This document shows, one piece after another, positions 50,639 to 61,404 of a DNA stretch of 64,000 nt. The DNA comes from Nymphaea colorata (taxonomy: Eukaryota; Streptophyta; Magnoliopsida; Nymphaeales; Nymphaeaceae). The DNA lies in assembly GCF_008831285.2 (NCBI RefSeq), contig NC_045138.2, positions 32,645,934 to 32,709,933 of the forward strand. The letters run 5' to 3'. How positions within the stretch are numbered: position 1 is the stretch's first letter; every line of letters begins with the position of its first letter. Under the pieces are notes generated by a model that searched no databases, was not told the origin of the DNA, and saw only the letters and a list, made by a program, of their open reading frames with translations. Position numbers and translations under genes: made by a program.

Positions 50639-51734
50639 CTATTCCTTCTTTTCCTTTTTCCCTCCAGAGAACATCTTAAAACCTCCATATATTAGCAAAG
50701 CCCAACCAGACAGAGAGACAATCACAAACTGCCAAGATGATTACATAATTTAGTTTCTCAACGAAATACACACACACACACACACACACATGTAACATTA
50801 TAAACACGTCAATCTAACAACTGAGCATAAACCATAAAGGAAGGAAGGAGAACTCGGAATTTTAAAGCCTGATATTAAAACTGGAAAGGAAAAAAATATA
50901 TATGGATGCCAAGCATTTATAGTAGTCCTAAGTTCTCACCACCTATCTGATCAATGAAAGACTAATAAATAACAACTTCCAAGCGAATGGATGAAAAAAT
51001 CACTATTTTAGAACAAGATATCTGTAAGCTAGAAAGTAGCCAAGAAGCAAGTCTTAAACTTTAGCATGTGCAACCATCAATTCACTAACACGAATTTAAA
51101 ATGCATCTTCCATGCTTTATTTTTCGAAGTAAACCAAAAAGGAAAAAACACTTCGTTCAGAAAGTAAAACGATAGCTTCAATCAAGCACATAATTTCGCG
51201 CCCATTTATCCCGAGGTTGGCAACACTCACATGCTCTTCCTTCCACTTGGATGGGCTTAGAGGATCCTGCCAAAAGTTGACCTTCGGAGGCCCATGATGA
51301 TCTGCAAAGAATGAACCAGTAAATCACTAAATAAAATACATGACAGAAACTAGATCAACATCCTACGCGTACCAATGAAGAAGATCAATAAAAAAACTTA
51401 AACCCAAATCTGGGCCTAAAACAGAGGATGAAACTTCAGGAACAACAAAATAATTTCATCAACTATATAACCCACTCAGGATCAATAAGATGGTGTGAAA
51501 CCAAGGAAGAAGAAACAGACAACCTAATCACAAACACGGCACCAAAAAACAAGGGCTAAGGCGCAACCAACAATTCAAATAAGTGAGGGAGAGAGAACCT
51601 CCACCACCAGCCAAGCCCCGCCGGTGGAGTAGCTTAACTGCTTGAGCCCCGGATGGCTGCGACGGGGAAGACGATAATCTGAGCGCATCGGCAAGGGAAG
51701 GTGCTCGGCGAGCCGCCGCCGACCATGCAGCCAT
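50639..51734 (-). CDS. Small mitochondrial complex I subunit (plant At1g67350-like), 3 exons
   Basis: Exon 1 is 51734-51599 (136 nt), exon 2 is 51301-51231 (71 nt) and exon 3 is 50728-50639 (90 nt), giving 98 aa with phases 1 and 0. The N-terminus (MAAWSAAARRAPSLADALRL, ending RRGLAGGG) is an arginine/alanine-rich mitochondrial presequence. The mature part reads DHHGPPKVNFWQDPLSPSKW, KEEH, then the membrane helix FVIVSLSGWALLIYGGFKMF and a lysine-rich C-terminus. I recognise this as the small plant NADH dehydrogenase membrane-arm subunit of the At1g67350 type; the assignment rests on memory of that protein. Exons 2 and 3 are too short to stand out as open frames. The GA-rich stretch just upstream (51755-51850 on the plus strand) is likely 5' UTR. 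Confidence 0.82.
50768..50790. repeat. (CA)n microsatellite
   Basis: About 11 CA units inside intron 2 of the complex I subunit gene. Confidence 0.9.
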
Positions 51735-52276
51735 CCTTCCTCGGACCGCAAATTTTAGAGAGAGAGAGTGGGGTAGAGAGAGAGAGATGCCGGGAAGGAG
51801 GTACGGAGTAAGGAGCGAGGAGCGAGCAAGAGCGGGAGAGAGAGGGAGGGAGATGGTCGGTGGCCGAGTTGGATCCGACCCGGTAGCAACACATCGCATG
51901 TAATCCGCGAGTTGGATCTTGACTAAACTGGACCTTGGAGAACGGATCCTGCACGATAACGAAATTCCATTTGCACTTCACATTGATGATTCAAAATCCG
52001 GATTCTAACACCCGAGATGCGATCAGGCCCCGAAGTTGGAATGTTTAAACCATGCCAGGTCCAATTCCAACTGCTTAAAAATAAGAAAGTGAAACCACCA
52101 AACTTCTTAGATCTATCGTTCGACACAAGCAGTGGTGCATATTTGACATGTTCTGTTTCGATGTACAGTTATTTACTTGTCAAAAGTTTTTCTTTTAATC
52201 TTCTAGCAAAAATGTATTTAAATATCGTACTTTAATTATTAGTTTTTAAAGTTAAAATAAGAACCATATAACATCT

Positions 52277-52350
52277 GGCCTATTAGCTCAGTTGGTTAGA
52301 GCGTCGTGCTAATAACGCGAAGGTCGCAGGTTCGAGACCTGCATGGGCCA
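52277..52350 (+). tRNA. tRNA-Ile (anticodon AAU)
   Basis: The 74-nt cloverleaf has acceptor GGCCTAT paired with ATGGGCC plus discriminator A. The D arm carries the A box TAGCTCAGTTGG, the anticodon loop is CTAATAA with anticodon AAT, and the T arm is GCAGG-TTCGAGA-CCTGC, including the B box GGTTCGAGACC. There is no intron and no encoded CCA. A TTTT Pol III terminator follows at 52363-52366. It lies alone between the complex I and LHCB3 genes. Confidence 0.97.
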
Positions 52351-52362
52351 ACATTCATTATC

Positions 52363-52366
52363 TTTT
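52363..52366 (+). terminator. Pol III terminator of tRNA-Ile
   Basis: A TTTT run 13 bases after the tRNA 3' end, the usual plant Pol III stop. Confidence 0.7.
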
Positions 52367-54120
52367 CTCCTTGCGCAAGTAAGTACATTCTTTTTTTTGG
52401 TCGCTTTTGATGGTTTCCGTGACCGGTTTCTGGCCATTAGACCTGCTTGGATTTTGTAAGTTCCTCCTAGTTGTAGTTAGGGAGGTGTTTTGTCATTTTA
52501 TTATCAGTAAAATTGAAACCAAATCCATCACCAACCCGACATTTTCTCTCATCGAATTTAGAGTGGTAAATCTAAATTATATCCTCAACCTTTATATCCC
52601 CAGTCGAGCTGATATTATAATCGGGAAAATAAAAAATGCCCAGCAACCTTTGTTTGCAGCACAGCAAATGGGGAGCGCAGCTAGAACCCTTATCGTTGTT
52701 CTGTTTATGCAGAAGGATTTTTACGCCGACGCTTTAGCAGCGTTTGCTGAAATAATATTGCCTGCCAAGAGTCTTTCAGAGAGGAGGAGGAAAAAAAAAT
52801 GGTTCATTTCATCACCTCCAGTGAAAGATCCATGGATGGTTATCCAAGATTCACGCGGATTTCATGGACCTATTTTTCAGTTCACAGTTTTTGCATTCAA
52901 CCGTTGATCTAGAATCTGATTACTGAAATCTTCTCCCTGTTTAAAAGGTGGGTTTCAAAATAGTGTAGATCTAACATAATCTAAGATCCAGGGCTATCAA
53001 AACTTGCCCAAGTTTCTTTCAAGTAGAGAAGAGATTATATTAGATCCCCAGATAAACCCTCACAGCCATTCGTCTTTCTGCCAATGTACTTCTTGCGTTC
53101 ACTTTGTTGTTAGAGTATTATTCAGCCCTCGTAAAAAAATTTGAAAAATGTACGCCGGCCTGCTTAAGAAAAAATTTCTCGCTCCGCCCCTAGTTTGAAA
53201 TGAATGGTTGCAATGCTTGGGTTGGGTGGATGGTAACCATAGGCCGAGCATCAACCTGTTCTTCGTCGGCTTCTTGCTTAAAAGAGAGGACATAAAAATT
53301 TCATCACTTAAACTGAGATTACCATTCAGTGCATGAAGTCTGGCCCAGTTTCAGGTTATACCAAACAAGATTTCTGCGGTTGCAGAAATTTCTTTCTTCT
53401 TTGCTTCAAATGCATGAATTACCGTCGACGTTCGTTGCTCTACATCCGTTTCTATCAATCTTGTTGTCGTCCTGTACTTGTTATTGTCTTTCCCACGGAT
53501 ACGGCCTAAATAAGCCAAACCGAGTTCAGGACATATATACCACTTCCCTATTAGCAGAATCTAGTTAGTTTGATCCAGTAAAGCAAGTTTACAATTTAGT
53601 AAAAATAAAAACAGTCTTAGAGATAGAAGTCTGAAGTCTCTGAAAAGCTTTGATATAGTCACTTCAACTAATCCCATATTTGGATCCCACTAAGACTTGG
53701 ATCTCGATGAAATATTTTTGGAAAACAAACTTGATTTAAAATATAAGCATCACAAACATTTAACATCTTCTTCATTTTGTACAGTCAAAGTGAGCACCTA
53801 TATAGTACTCCCTGAATTTTAAATCCCACCTTAAGTGTCTTTCGGATAAATAAAGTGGATTGGACAAAAAATGTTGTATAAAATGTTATCAGCTAAAACA
53901 TATCTCCACATTGCACTCTTGTTTTTTCGAATTTACAAAATAATTTAAAACGTTTGAATGGTTTAAGAATAAAACTTCAAAGTAAGAAAGCCTTCGTGTC
54001 GATACAATACGTATCAGCCAATACAGAGTATTGTCAGTAACAACGTATTAAAATACTCCTGTACATAGTATAAACTACAACTTATATTGTATATAGTATG
54101 AACTAGTGTCTAGGGGTTCA
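52367..54120. other. Intergenic between tRNA-Ile and LHCB3
   Basis: The plus-strand open frame at 52407-52907 has no recognisable domain. At about 53130-53190 the minus strand reads CTAGGGGCGGAGCGAGAAATTTTTT, a one-ended transposon remnant resembling the MITE ends in this window. From 54000 to 54110 is a TA-rich tract with repeated CAATAC/GTATTG. Confidence 0.4.
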
Positions 54121-54435
54121 GATAAGTCCAATGGTAAAGGAGCATGCAATAAAAGGATACCTTGATGTTGGTGGGGAACAAAAGATAAACGAAAGGATAG
54201 AACGATATGGGTAGCAGATATTCTAAATCCTTTAATGCTCTCTCATTGGTGGAAAACGAATGCCCACCAATGCCAGTCCAGAAAACAATCTTGCTCCCCT
54301 CCAAGCCACTAGAATTCATCCAACCTTTCTGTGGCTGCTTTTTATGTGCTCCGGCCTGAGAACTCGTTACCACCGCCAGTCTGCACTAAGAGAGAGAAAG
54401 AGGCAGAGAAAGGCGGGAGAAACCAAGAAAGAAAA
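54121..54435 (+). promoter_or_regulatory. LHCB3 promoter and 5' UTR with GATA cluster and inverted CCAAT pair
   Basis: Upstream of the LHCB3 ATG there are GATAAG at 54121-54126 and GATA cores at 54184, 54196, 54204 and 54217. A perfect 9-bp inverted repeat CATTGGTGG / CCACCAATG at 54244-54252 and 54264-54272 places two CCAAT boxes head to head around an 11-base spacer. GATA (I-box) and CCAAT elements are typical of light-regulated antenna gene promoters. The 5' leader (about 54385-54435) is AG-rich. No strict TATA box was identified. Confidence 0.5.
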
Positions 54436-55811
54436 ATGGCCTCCACTTTAGCCTCTGCCAGATCTGGGACTGTTATCAAGACCCCGTTTCTAGGCCAAAC
54501 CAGAGGCTCCAATGCCAAATCTCTCAGGGACCTTGTCTCATTTGGAAATGGGAAGTTCACAATGGTATGACAATCTCTCTCTCTCTCTCTCTGTGTGTGT
54601 ATTCTAAATCTTTTCTAAGACTATCTTTGGTTGGTCCAACAACAGGGAAATGAACTCTGGTATGGTCCAGACAGAGTGAAGTATCTGGGCCCCTTCTCAG
54701 CACAGACCCCATCTTATTTGACCGGAGAGTTCCCCGGCGACTACGGATGGGATACTGCCGGATTATCTGCTGACCCAGAAGCCTTCGCAAGGAACAGAGC
54801 TCTGGAGGTATATGAACCAGAAAACTCGTGCTTCTCCGCTTTCAATTAGATCGAACACACAAGAGTAGTAGGCAAAACAACTGCAACATAATCCATTTTG
54901 TGTGCACGTTCGTACAAATTAGAACTGCTGGTGTTTATTTCCCATTGGAAAGGGGATAATATCAGGACAGTCATCTAAGCTAAACCTTAAATTTTATATT
55001 CAATAATGGGTGGAAGTAGACAAACCATGATTTCATCCTTGTTCTGGTTTGCCTCATATGACCCCTTCGATTCTACATTTTTAAAAGGGCATTTCTCGTC
55101 CACTAGATGTAAAGACACACTGACACTGCAGCATTTGAGTCCACTGTTCATCTGGCTGAATAATAGTTAGTTTCTGTTTGACATCCTGCACCAGCTACAG
55201 TGTAGAAATAAGTCAAAAAAGAAAATGAACGAGATAAGGTGTCCATCCCCACAAAGATGAAGCCAAAAGCTACCTGCACTGACATGATGCTACTATCACA
55301 GGTGATCCATGGTAGATGGGCAATGCTTGGCGCATTGGGTTGCCTCACACCTGAGGTCCTGGAGAAGTGGGTGAAGGTGGACTTCAAAGAGCCAGTGTGG
55401 TTCAAGGCAGGAGCTCAAATCTTCTCTGAAGGTGGCCTCGACTACTTGGGCAACCCAAATCTTGTTCACGCTCAGAGCATCCTGGCAGTGCTTGGCTTCC
55501 AAGTTGTCCTGATGGGTCTCGTCGAAGGGTTCCGCATCAATGGCCTCCCTGGTGTAGGAGAAGGCAACAATCTGTACCCTGGTGGTCAATACTTTGACCC
55601 ACTTGGTCTTGCTGACGACCCTGTTACCCTTGCGGAGCTCAAAGTGAAAGAAATCAAGAATGGTCGGCTAGCCATGTTCTCCATGTTCGGGTTCTTTGTT
55701 CAGGCCATTGTTACCGGAAAAGGCCCACTTGAGAATCTCTTAGACCATCTTGACAACCCAGTTGCCAACAATGCCTGGGTCTATGCTACCAAGTTTGTCC
55801 CTGGGTCTTAG
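54436..55811 (+). CDS. LHCB3: Chlorophyll a/b-binding protein LHCB3 (type III LHCII), 3 exons
   Basis: Exons 54436-54564, 54646-54807 and 55302-55811, all phase 0, give 266 aa. A Ser-rich plastid transit peptide (about 43 aa) precedes the mature start [10 protein letters not shown]. This lacks the phosphorylatable N-terminal Thr segment of LHCB1/2 and is the mark of LHCB3. The trimerisation motif WYGPDR is present. Helix B has [19 protein letters not shown] with chlorophyll-ligating Glu and Arg. Helix C lies around [20 protein letters not shown], and helix A is [20 protein letters not shown]. The C-terminus [14 protein letters not shown] is intact. The product binds chlorophyll and xanthophyll in the medium (M) LHCII trimer of photosystem II, in the thylakoid. 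The gene is convergent with the PPR gene. Confidence 0.97.
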
Positions 55812-57060
55812 AACTCTTTCTTACATGGTGGAGAATGTGAATTTGTTGATATGCTTATGTATCAATTATTCAAGTTTAATATTCAGATAGCCAGCTTTTA
55901 ATGTGATTGTAACGTTTTCAGCATCGTCGCTGTAGATTTCTTCGACAAAAATGACTGCAACGTAAGTAGCATTAAAATGAAATAAGGATACAAACAAAAC
56001 AGGATCGTACAAATTTCAATAGAAGTTTAAAGGCCAGATCCAGCAAAAGTAGCATGTTGACAAGTCACAACAAATTTCAGTTGTAAGCGATAATCCAAAA
56101 GGTCATGCAAAAATGCAAGGGTAGGACCTTCCGAATTCCGGAAATGGAAACCATACCTTCCCAATGTGATCTACGAAAAGCATACTAGTCAGAAAAGAAC
56201 CGCGAGACAGAATGGAAGAACCCTCAAATAAAATTAAGAAATGAAGTCGGCATCTGCTGATCTATCTACCACGTTAGAAAATTTTTTGCTGTAGTTATTA
56301 TCGATATCTACCTCCCCAGGAACTTAACTGTTGAACTGATTGGAGCACAAGCTGCCTCGATTCAAGTTCAGTGGTTGCATCATCTGAACATAAACTTTCA
56401 TCTGATCCTTTTTCAGGACAGCTAGTTTCCGGCTTTCAGCATCAGGATACTGTCCTGTAAAGCGTTTCATCAAACAAACATGGCAAGAGTATTCAAGTTA
56501 ATCACTAACCATTACTGTCCATCAAGGTTCTCTGACCAGAAAAGTTATCTAGTTCCTTTTCAAGGGGACGCACCAGCTGATGTCCCTTCCACTTGAGTGC
56601 ATTTGATATCTTCTGAAACTTATTCAGGCCTTCGAATTTAGTTGAGAAAAAAAGGAACAGCTATAGATGGACTGCTCTTTTCCTGAGACGGTAGCATTGC
56701 ATCCGAATCAAGAATCCCCTGAAAGCCAGGTTCCCTGAATTGGAATCCAAACTTTCATCCAAAAGACTGTCGTTTTGCTAGAGGCCATGATACAATGTCA
56801 TTTTCACTGATTTTTATGTTCCAGGAGAAATATTCCTCCAGTTTGGAACTCAAATATCCCTTCTTCTAGTAAAAGGGCTTCCATCATTTTGAAATTGGAA
56901 GCCAACTTACCCTGGAAAATCATAAATGTAAAGTCCTCTTACACTTCTGCAGCAACATGAGGAATTGTCTAGAGTCAATTGCCGCCGGCGCCTAAAGTTC
57001 GTGGAAGAGACAACATGCCCAAGGTGGTGGTGGTCCCAGTAGCACAATCCATGAGTTTTT
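55812..57060. other. Convergent 3' flanks of LHCB3 and the PPR gene
   Basis: The first 150 bases are probably the LHCB3 3' UTR. The remainder is AT-rich, with no recognised exon or RNA gene. The minus-strand part near 57000 is probably the PPR 3' UTR. Confidence 0.4.
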
Positions 57061-58647
57061 TTACAAGCCTACCTGGATTTGGCTATACCCAGGATTCTTC
57101 ACAACTTTCGAGTCGAGCATTATGCTTCTAGCAGTTGCCACATCTTTCCATCTTCTACCTTCTGCATAGACATTGGATAACAATACATAGTCCATATCTT
57201 CAAGAGGCCCCAGTTGAAGCAAACCTTGTATAGCCTTTTCTGCCAACTTAACATTCACGCCTTCAGAAGACCTACAAGCACTTAACAGAGTTCGCCACAC
57301 AACGCAATTAGGTTCAAAAGGCATTGTGTCAATTACCTGCTTAGCCTCCTCAAGCATACCCAACCTACAATAAAGATCCACCATACACCCAAAATGCTTT
57401 ATGTCAGGTTTGATACCGTAGTCCTCTGACATACTACGAAAGTAGCGCCGAGCTTCATCTCGGAGACCCTTGTGGATACAAGCAGTGAGAACTCCCAAGA
57501 AGGTGACCATGTTAGGCCGAATTTGTGTCTGCTCCATAGCAGTAAAAAGTTCGAGGGCTTCTTCACTTTGACCGTGAACAGCCAAACCTACTATCATCGC
57601 GTTCCATGAAGAAACGTGCTTCATGGTCATCCGGTGGAAAACATGACGCGCTAAATCCAAGCATCCGCACTTCGCATACATGTCGATGAGAGCATTGCCC
57701 ATAAAACCTTCCACCTTGAATCCCTTTTCCTGTATGTAGGCGTGTATTCGTCTACCAGACTCAAGCTCACCAACCTCCGCACATGCACCAAGCATTGAGA
57801 TCACAGTAATCTCAGTCGGCTCGTCACCAGTAATCTGCATCTGGCGGAAGAGCTCCAAGGCCTCGGCGTATTGTTTTTGCGTTACATACCCTGCTATCAT
57901 AGCGTTCCACGAAACGGCATCTCGTTCAGGCATTTGGTCAAATAGTTGACGTGCAGCATCAACGTGGCCACTCTTGACGAGTTTTGTGATTTCACTGTTC
58001 CAGGAAACCACGTTCTTCGTTGGCATCTCTTCACGAAGAGAATTGGCTATATCAACCTGTTGGCATCTATCGTAGGCAACAATCATGGTATTCCAGGAGA
58101 CGGGGGTTCGGATTGGCATCTCATCAAACACTCGACGAGCAAACTCAACCTGGCCGTACCCGGAGTACATGAAGATAAGGGAGTTTTGGACGAAACCATT
58201 TCCTTCGAAGCCAGAATGAACAATTCTGCAGTGAACTTCAGCACCCTTGCACGAGAGGGAGCACTTCTCATCAGCCTCCACAATTGTGAAGGCTCTGGCA
58301 CACGCATTGAGAACAAAAGGGAAGGTAAAGTTGTCTGCCCGAGTGCCCAAGCAAATCATGCGGTTGTATAGGCGAAGGGCTTCGAGGGGGAAGGGACTCT
58401 TACAGTACCCTCTGATGATGGTGTTCCACAAAAATGGCTGCTTGGGATCACCCATTTCATCAAAGAGAAGGCGGCCATACTGTAGGCTACCATTGGGGGA
58501 GAGGACATAGCACCAGATCAACCTGCCGATAACGAAGGTACTACTTATGCAACCAACTTTGATCACGAGACAGTGGACCTGCTCTACGTGCCTCATACAA
58601 TTGCACGAAGCACCTTGCAGTAGTGATACGATCCACTTCTTCGTCAT
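57061..58647 (-). CDS. Pentatricopeptide repeat protein, PLS class, E subgroup
   Basis: A single intronless frame of 528 aa, as usual for plant PPR genes. It has a tandem PLS array with recurring cores FLWNTIIRGYC, VSWNTMIVAYD, VSWNSEITKLV, VSWNAMIAGYV and SSWNAMIVGLA, about a dozen repeats in all. GNALIDMYAKCGCLDLARHV is a typical L/S repeat. It ends in an E domain (CVVWRTLLSACRSSEGVNVKLA ... DYVLLSNVYAEGRRWKDVATAR, KNPGYSQIQVGL) without E+ or DYW, so any RNA-editing role would need a DYW partner. PPR proteins bind organellar RNA; the target organelle cannot be told here because the N-terminus (MTKKWIVSLLQ) is not a clear transit peptide. No upstream in-frame ATG was identified, so it is probably full length. 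A nearest relative would be At5g15300-like members. Confidence 0.93.
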   Translation of the reverse strand: MTKKWIVSLLQGASCNCMRHVEQVHCLVIKVGCISSTFVIGRLIWCYVLSPNGSLQYGRLLFDEMGDPKQPFLWNTIIRGYCKSPFPLEALRLYNRMICLGTRADNFTFPFVLNACARAFTIVEADEKCSLSCKGAEVHCRIVHSGFEGNGFVQNSLIFMYSGYGQVEFARRVFDEMPIRTPVSWNTMIVAYDRCQQVDIANSLREEMPTKNVVSWNSEITKLVKSGHVDAARQLFDQMPERDAVSWNAMIAGYVTQKQYAEALELFRQMQITGDEPTEITVISMLGACAEVGELESGRRIHAYIQEKGFKVEGFMGNALIDMYAKCGCLDLARHVFHRMTMKHVSSWNAMIVGLAVHGQSEEALELFTAMEQTQIRPNMVTFLGVLTACIHKGLRDEARRYFRSMSEDYGIKPDIKHFGCMVDLYCRLGMLEEAKQVIDTMPFEPNCVVWRTLLSACRSSEGVNVKLAEKAIQGLLQLGPLEDMDYVLLSNVYAEGRRWKDVATARSIMLDSKVVKNPGYSQIQVGL

Positions 58648-59925
58648 CGTATTCTACACTACGCCCAAGAACAACTTCATAAGGTAAGTGCCCATGATCA
58701 TCCGTTGCAATAATAAATGCTTAAGTTTTCCTGTTCATCTCTGGTGTCTATATCCATGCGCTTCTCCAAAATCCGAGCCGCTCCCACGGGTCCCGAATTC
58801 CTTTTACTCGCATTAAGAGGAAAGAATGGTTCCAGTGTCAGTATTCATGACCAATACAGTGTCTGGTTTTACTCGCAAATTTTAAGTCCGCATCCAAGAC
58901 TTGGTTAGTCTTTATTTGTCCTGTTTGAGGATAAGTAGATAAGAATATGAGGTTAGCTGATCCTCTCCGCTGCAGCGTTCAACTAAACTTAGCGGCCGTT
59001 TTGTTGCCCCAAAAGTTCAGATTATTTTCTAAGCCTCTTTCCGGCCACTTTGATAGTGTCACTTAAGGGGCATTTATTGCCTCTGATCTTAAGTTCACAG
59101 GTAATGTGGTTTTCTTTTACTCATATGGCCAAATTCCCACATTGAACTTCACAGTTCATCAAACTATAACCTAACATTCGCACTCCAAGTCCCCATTTTA
59201 CTCTTTTATGCTAGCAAAAAGGTTGATCTAAGATCAAAGGAAAAAAAGGTCTGATATTAGATTTATAATTGAAAAAAATCAATATCTAAGGTAACTAAAT
59301 TAGAAGTAATCAAATGCCCCTTAAGGCAAGGTTTTGAAACACCCCTTCTCAAGAACTTCTTCCCTATTTTTGTCCCACCCACATAGGTGCAATAAAGTAT
59401 TTAGGGACGCTGTAAATTTTGTAAAATGAAAGGTATCTGCCACCCTACACCACGTTTGGATGGAGAGCATACAGTTGAGACCATGGCGCTGTTTCAGACC
59501 GTTTCCTCCACCGCCCTAACACCTTATGAACATCATCGAGCTAATGAGATGTCACAGGTTTTAAAGTTCCAATAATTGTTGAAGAAGGCATACCGTGTTG
59601 AATCCAAGTTGGGTGTAGATGAGTGGCTCCCATCCATGCACAGAGAAACCACCTAACCATGCCACGTTCAACTCTGCGAGGTAACCGAGAACACGAATTT
59701 GTATCTTCTCATTTCTTGCACAAAGCCAGAACCACGTAAAACGATGTTCAGAGCCAGAACAAACTTTAGATGCTTCTAAACATTGTAAAGCCTTCAAAAT
59801 TTTCGTCAAGCGAGATGGACACACCAAGTCATATCATAAAAATACTCAAATTCTTTAGAGGATTCGTGTTATATCTATCTCAGTTAAATATGATAAAACT
59901 ACCCAAATTTTTAACCAACAAACAG
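58648..59925. other. Intergenic, no gene recognised
   Basis: AT-rich sequence upstream of the PPR gene. Two short segments, CTTAAGGGGCATTTATTGCC (59064) and CAAATGCCCCTTAAGG (59308), are inverted relative to each other. They could be ends of a MITE of about 260 bp. Confidence 0.35.
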
Positions 59926-60226
59926 CATTTTGCTGGGTGCGCCCGCGAAGCACTAGATAAAGCTTTTGCAGAATTTGTTGGTGCAGAATCAGCAATAGTT
60001 CGCTCTCAGGTTCTAGGATACTACTAATCATTTATTGATACATACTGATCCATGAAAGGTATGCATGTCAACTTATGGAAATTTTCCGCTGCAGTTTTTC
60101 TCAGGCACTCGTGCTATGTAGCCTATATCCTGTGCATTTGTTTTCTGTTTTAAGACCTGGCCATGCGGTTAGCAAAATAAACAAACTCAGCTGTACATTC
60201 TGCTAATTGTTGTTGTTCTAGAATGA
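59926..60226 (+). pseudogene. Broken copy of exons 3-4 of the PLP-enzyme gene
   Basis: The segment matches 12285 to about 12590: exon 3 (CATTTTGCTGGGTGC ... GTTCGCTCTCAG), the whole following intron, exon 4 (TTTTTCTC.GGCACTC ... AGACCTGG) and the start of the next intron. Exon 3 has lost 27 bases (the GYGHDEAG region), and exon 4 has small insertions that break the frame. Retention of intron sequence shows DNA-level duplication, not retroposition. It cannot encode a working enzyme. Confidence 0.93.
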
Positions 60227-61404
60227 GGTCAAATCTGTTAGGTTTCAGAACGTTTACAGTTAATCTTCTAAGAGTTATTTACATTATATTGTTTAATAGA
60301 CAAAGGTAAATTCTAGTTTGCCATATACAATCACAGATTGGTTGTTTAGATGCTCTAATTCTAAATTCAAAATTATTTTCAGCAATCAAATCGTATCTAA
60401 CATCATCATCATCAAATTTCAGATACTTAATGGTCTCTTTCGTGTCAAAATTCGTTATATTTGTAAAATCAATTCATCTCCATTAAGTTTCACATTTCTT
60501 GAAATCGACAAACAAAGACTGTTGTCATCGATAGCGTGGGAGTTCCTTACCCAAGAACAATCCACAGCTGAATAGGGCACCGATGATGGTCCCTGCAAGC
60601 TCCAACGCAAGAGGCGGCGTCGCAGCTTCTTAATCAAGAGAAGCGACAGTTGTAATTTTCTTCTTATAGACTTTTTTTTTAATAAAAATTAAATTTTTTG
60701 TAACTCTCTCTCTCTCTCTCTTATATATACAGACATGCACATCAATATTGTTGATTATGTAGCCAAATTAGTCATGTTCGACCAAAACAATTGACAACAG
60801 TATATATTACAGACATTACACAATTCGTCAAGCTCCGATAAAAAAATAGTGTTGTTCACGCTACCACCAACGTGAAACTGAGAGGGTTTGTCAGAGCTTT
60901 TGAAACTCCAACGCTTAACAAAAGTATTGCTGCTATCATCGATGTAAAGCACAATCATCGCTCAAATCAATGACGGGATACAAAATTATCGCCACAACCA
61001 CCGACACCGTAAAAAAGTCTAAGCTAAATCAGCAAACGAGACCTTCACCAACGCCCTTGGCATCACGTCTTCCACATTAGAGCTGTTGATTTTCGAAGCG
61101 AAAGCTGTCAGAGAGTCTTCACCAGCTCTTATGGATTTTTTTTTTTCATTGAAGATCTTCAGTAGCACAATAGAACGCCACTGAATATCTAAATTTTTAT
61201 TATAACTACATTTCATATACATCTCATGATATTAACAAAAATCAGTTGCCAAAATTTGTCCCTGTGAGATATTTACAGGATTATAATTGGATGACTCAAG
61301 AATCACTTCGTGTGTGCTTACCGAAGAAAGCCTTATAGTGAGTTAAGAAATGTCCTCGCGCATGGTATCAACATTTTTGAGTAGTAGTATACATCAAAAA
61401 AGGC
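60227..61404. other. Unassigned region 3' of the condensin gene
   Basis: Only short frames are present on both strands, none recognised. A CT run lies at 60703-60720. This is where the missing C-terminal exon of a normal CAP-D2 gene would be expected; I see no trace of it. Confidence 0.4.

Noticed and set aside
52407-52907. 166-codon plus-strand open frame downstream of tRNA-Ile
   Set aside because: No recognisable domain, mixed composition, no intron partner; chance open frame in AT-rich DNA is more likely.
57946-58510. Plus-strand frames of 141 and 87 codons
   Set aside because: Antisense shadows of the PPR gene.
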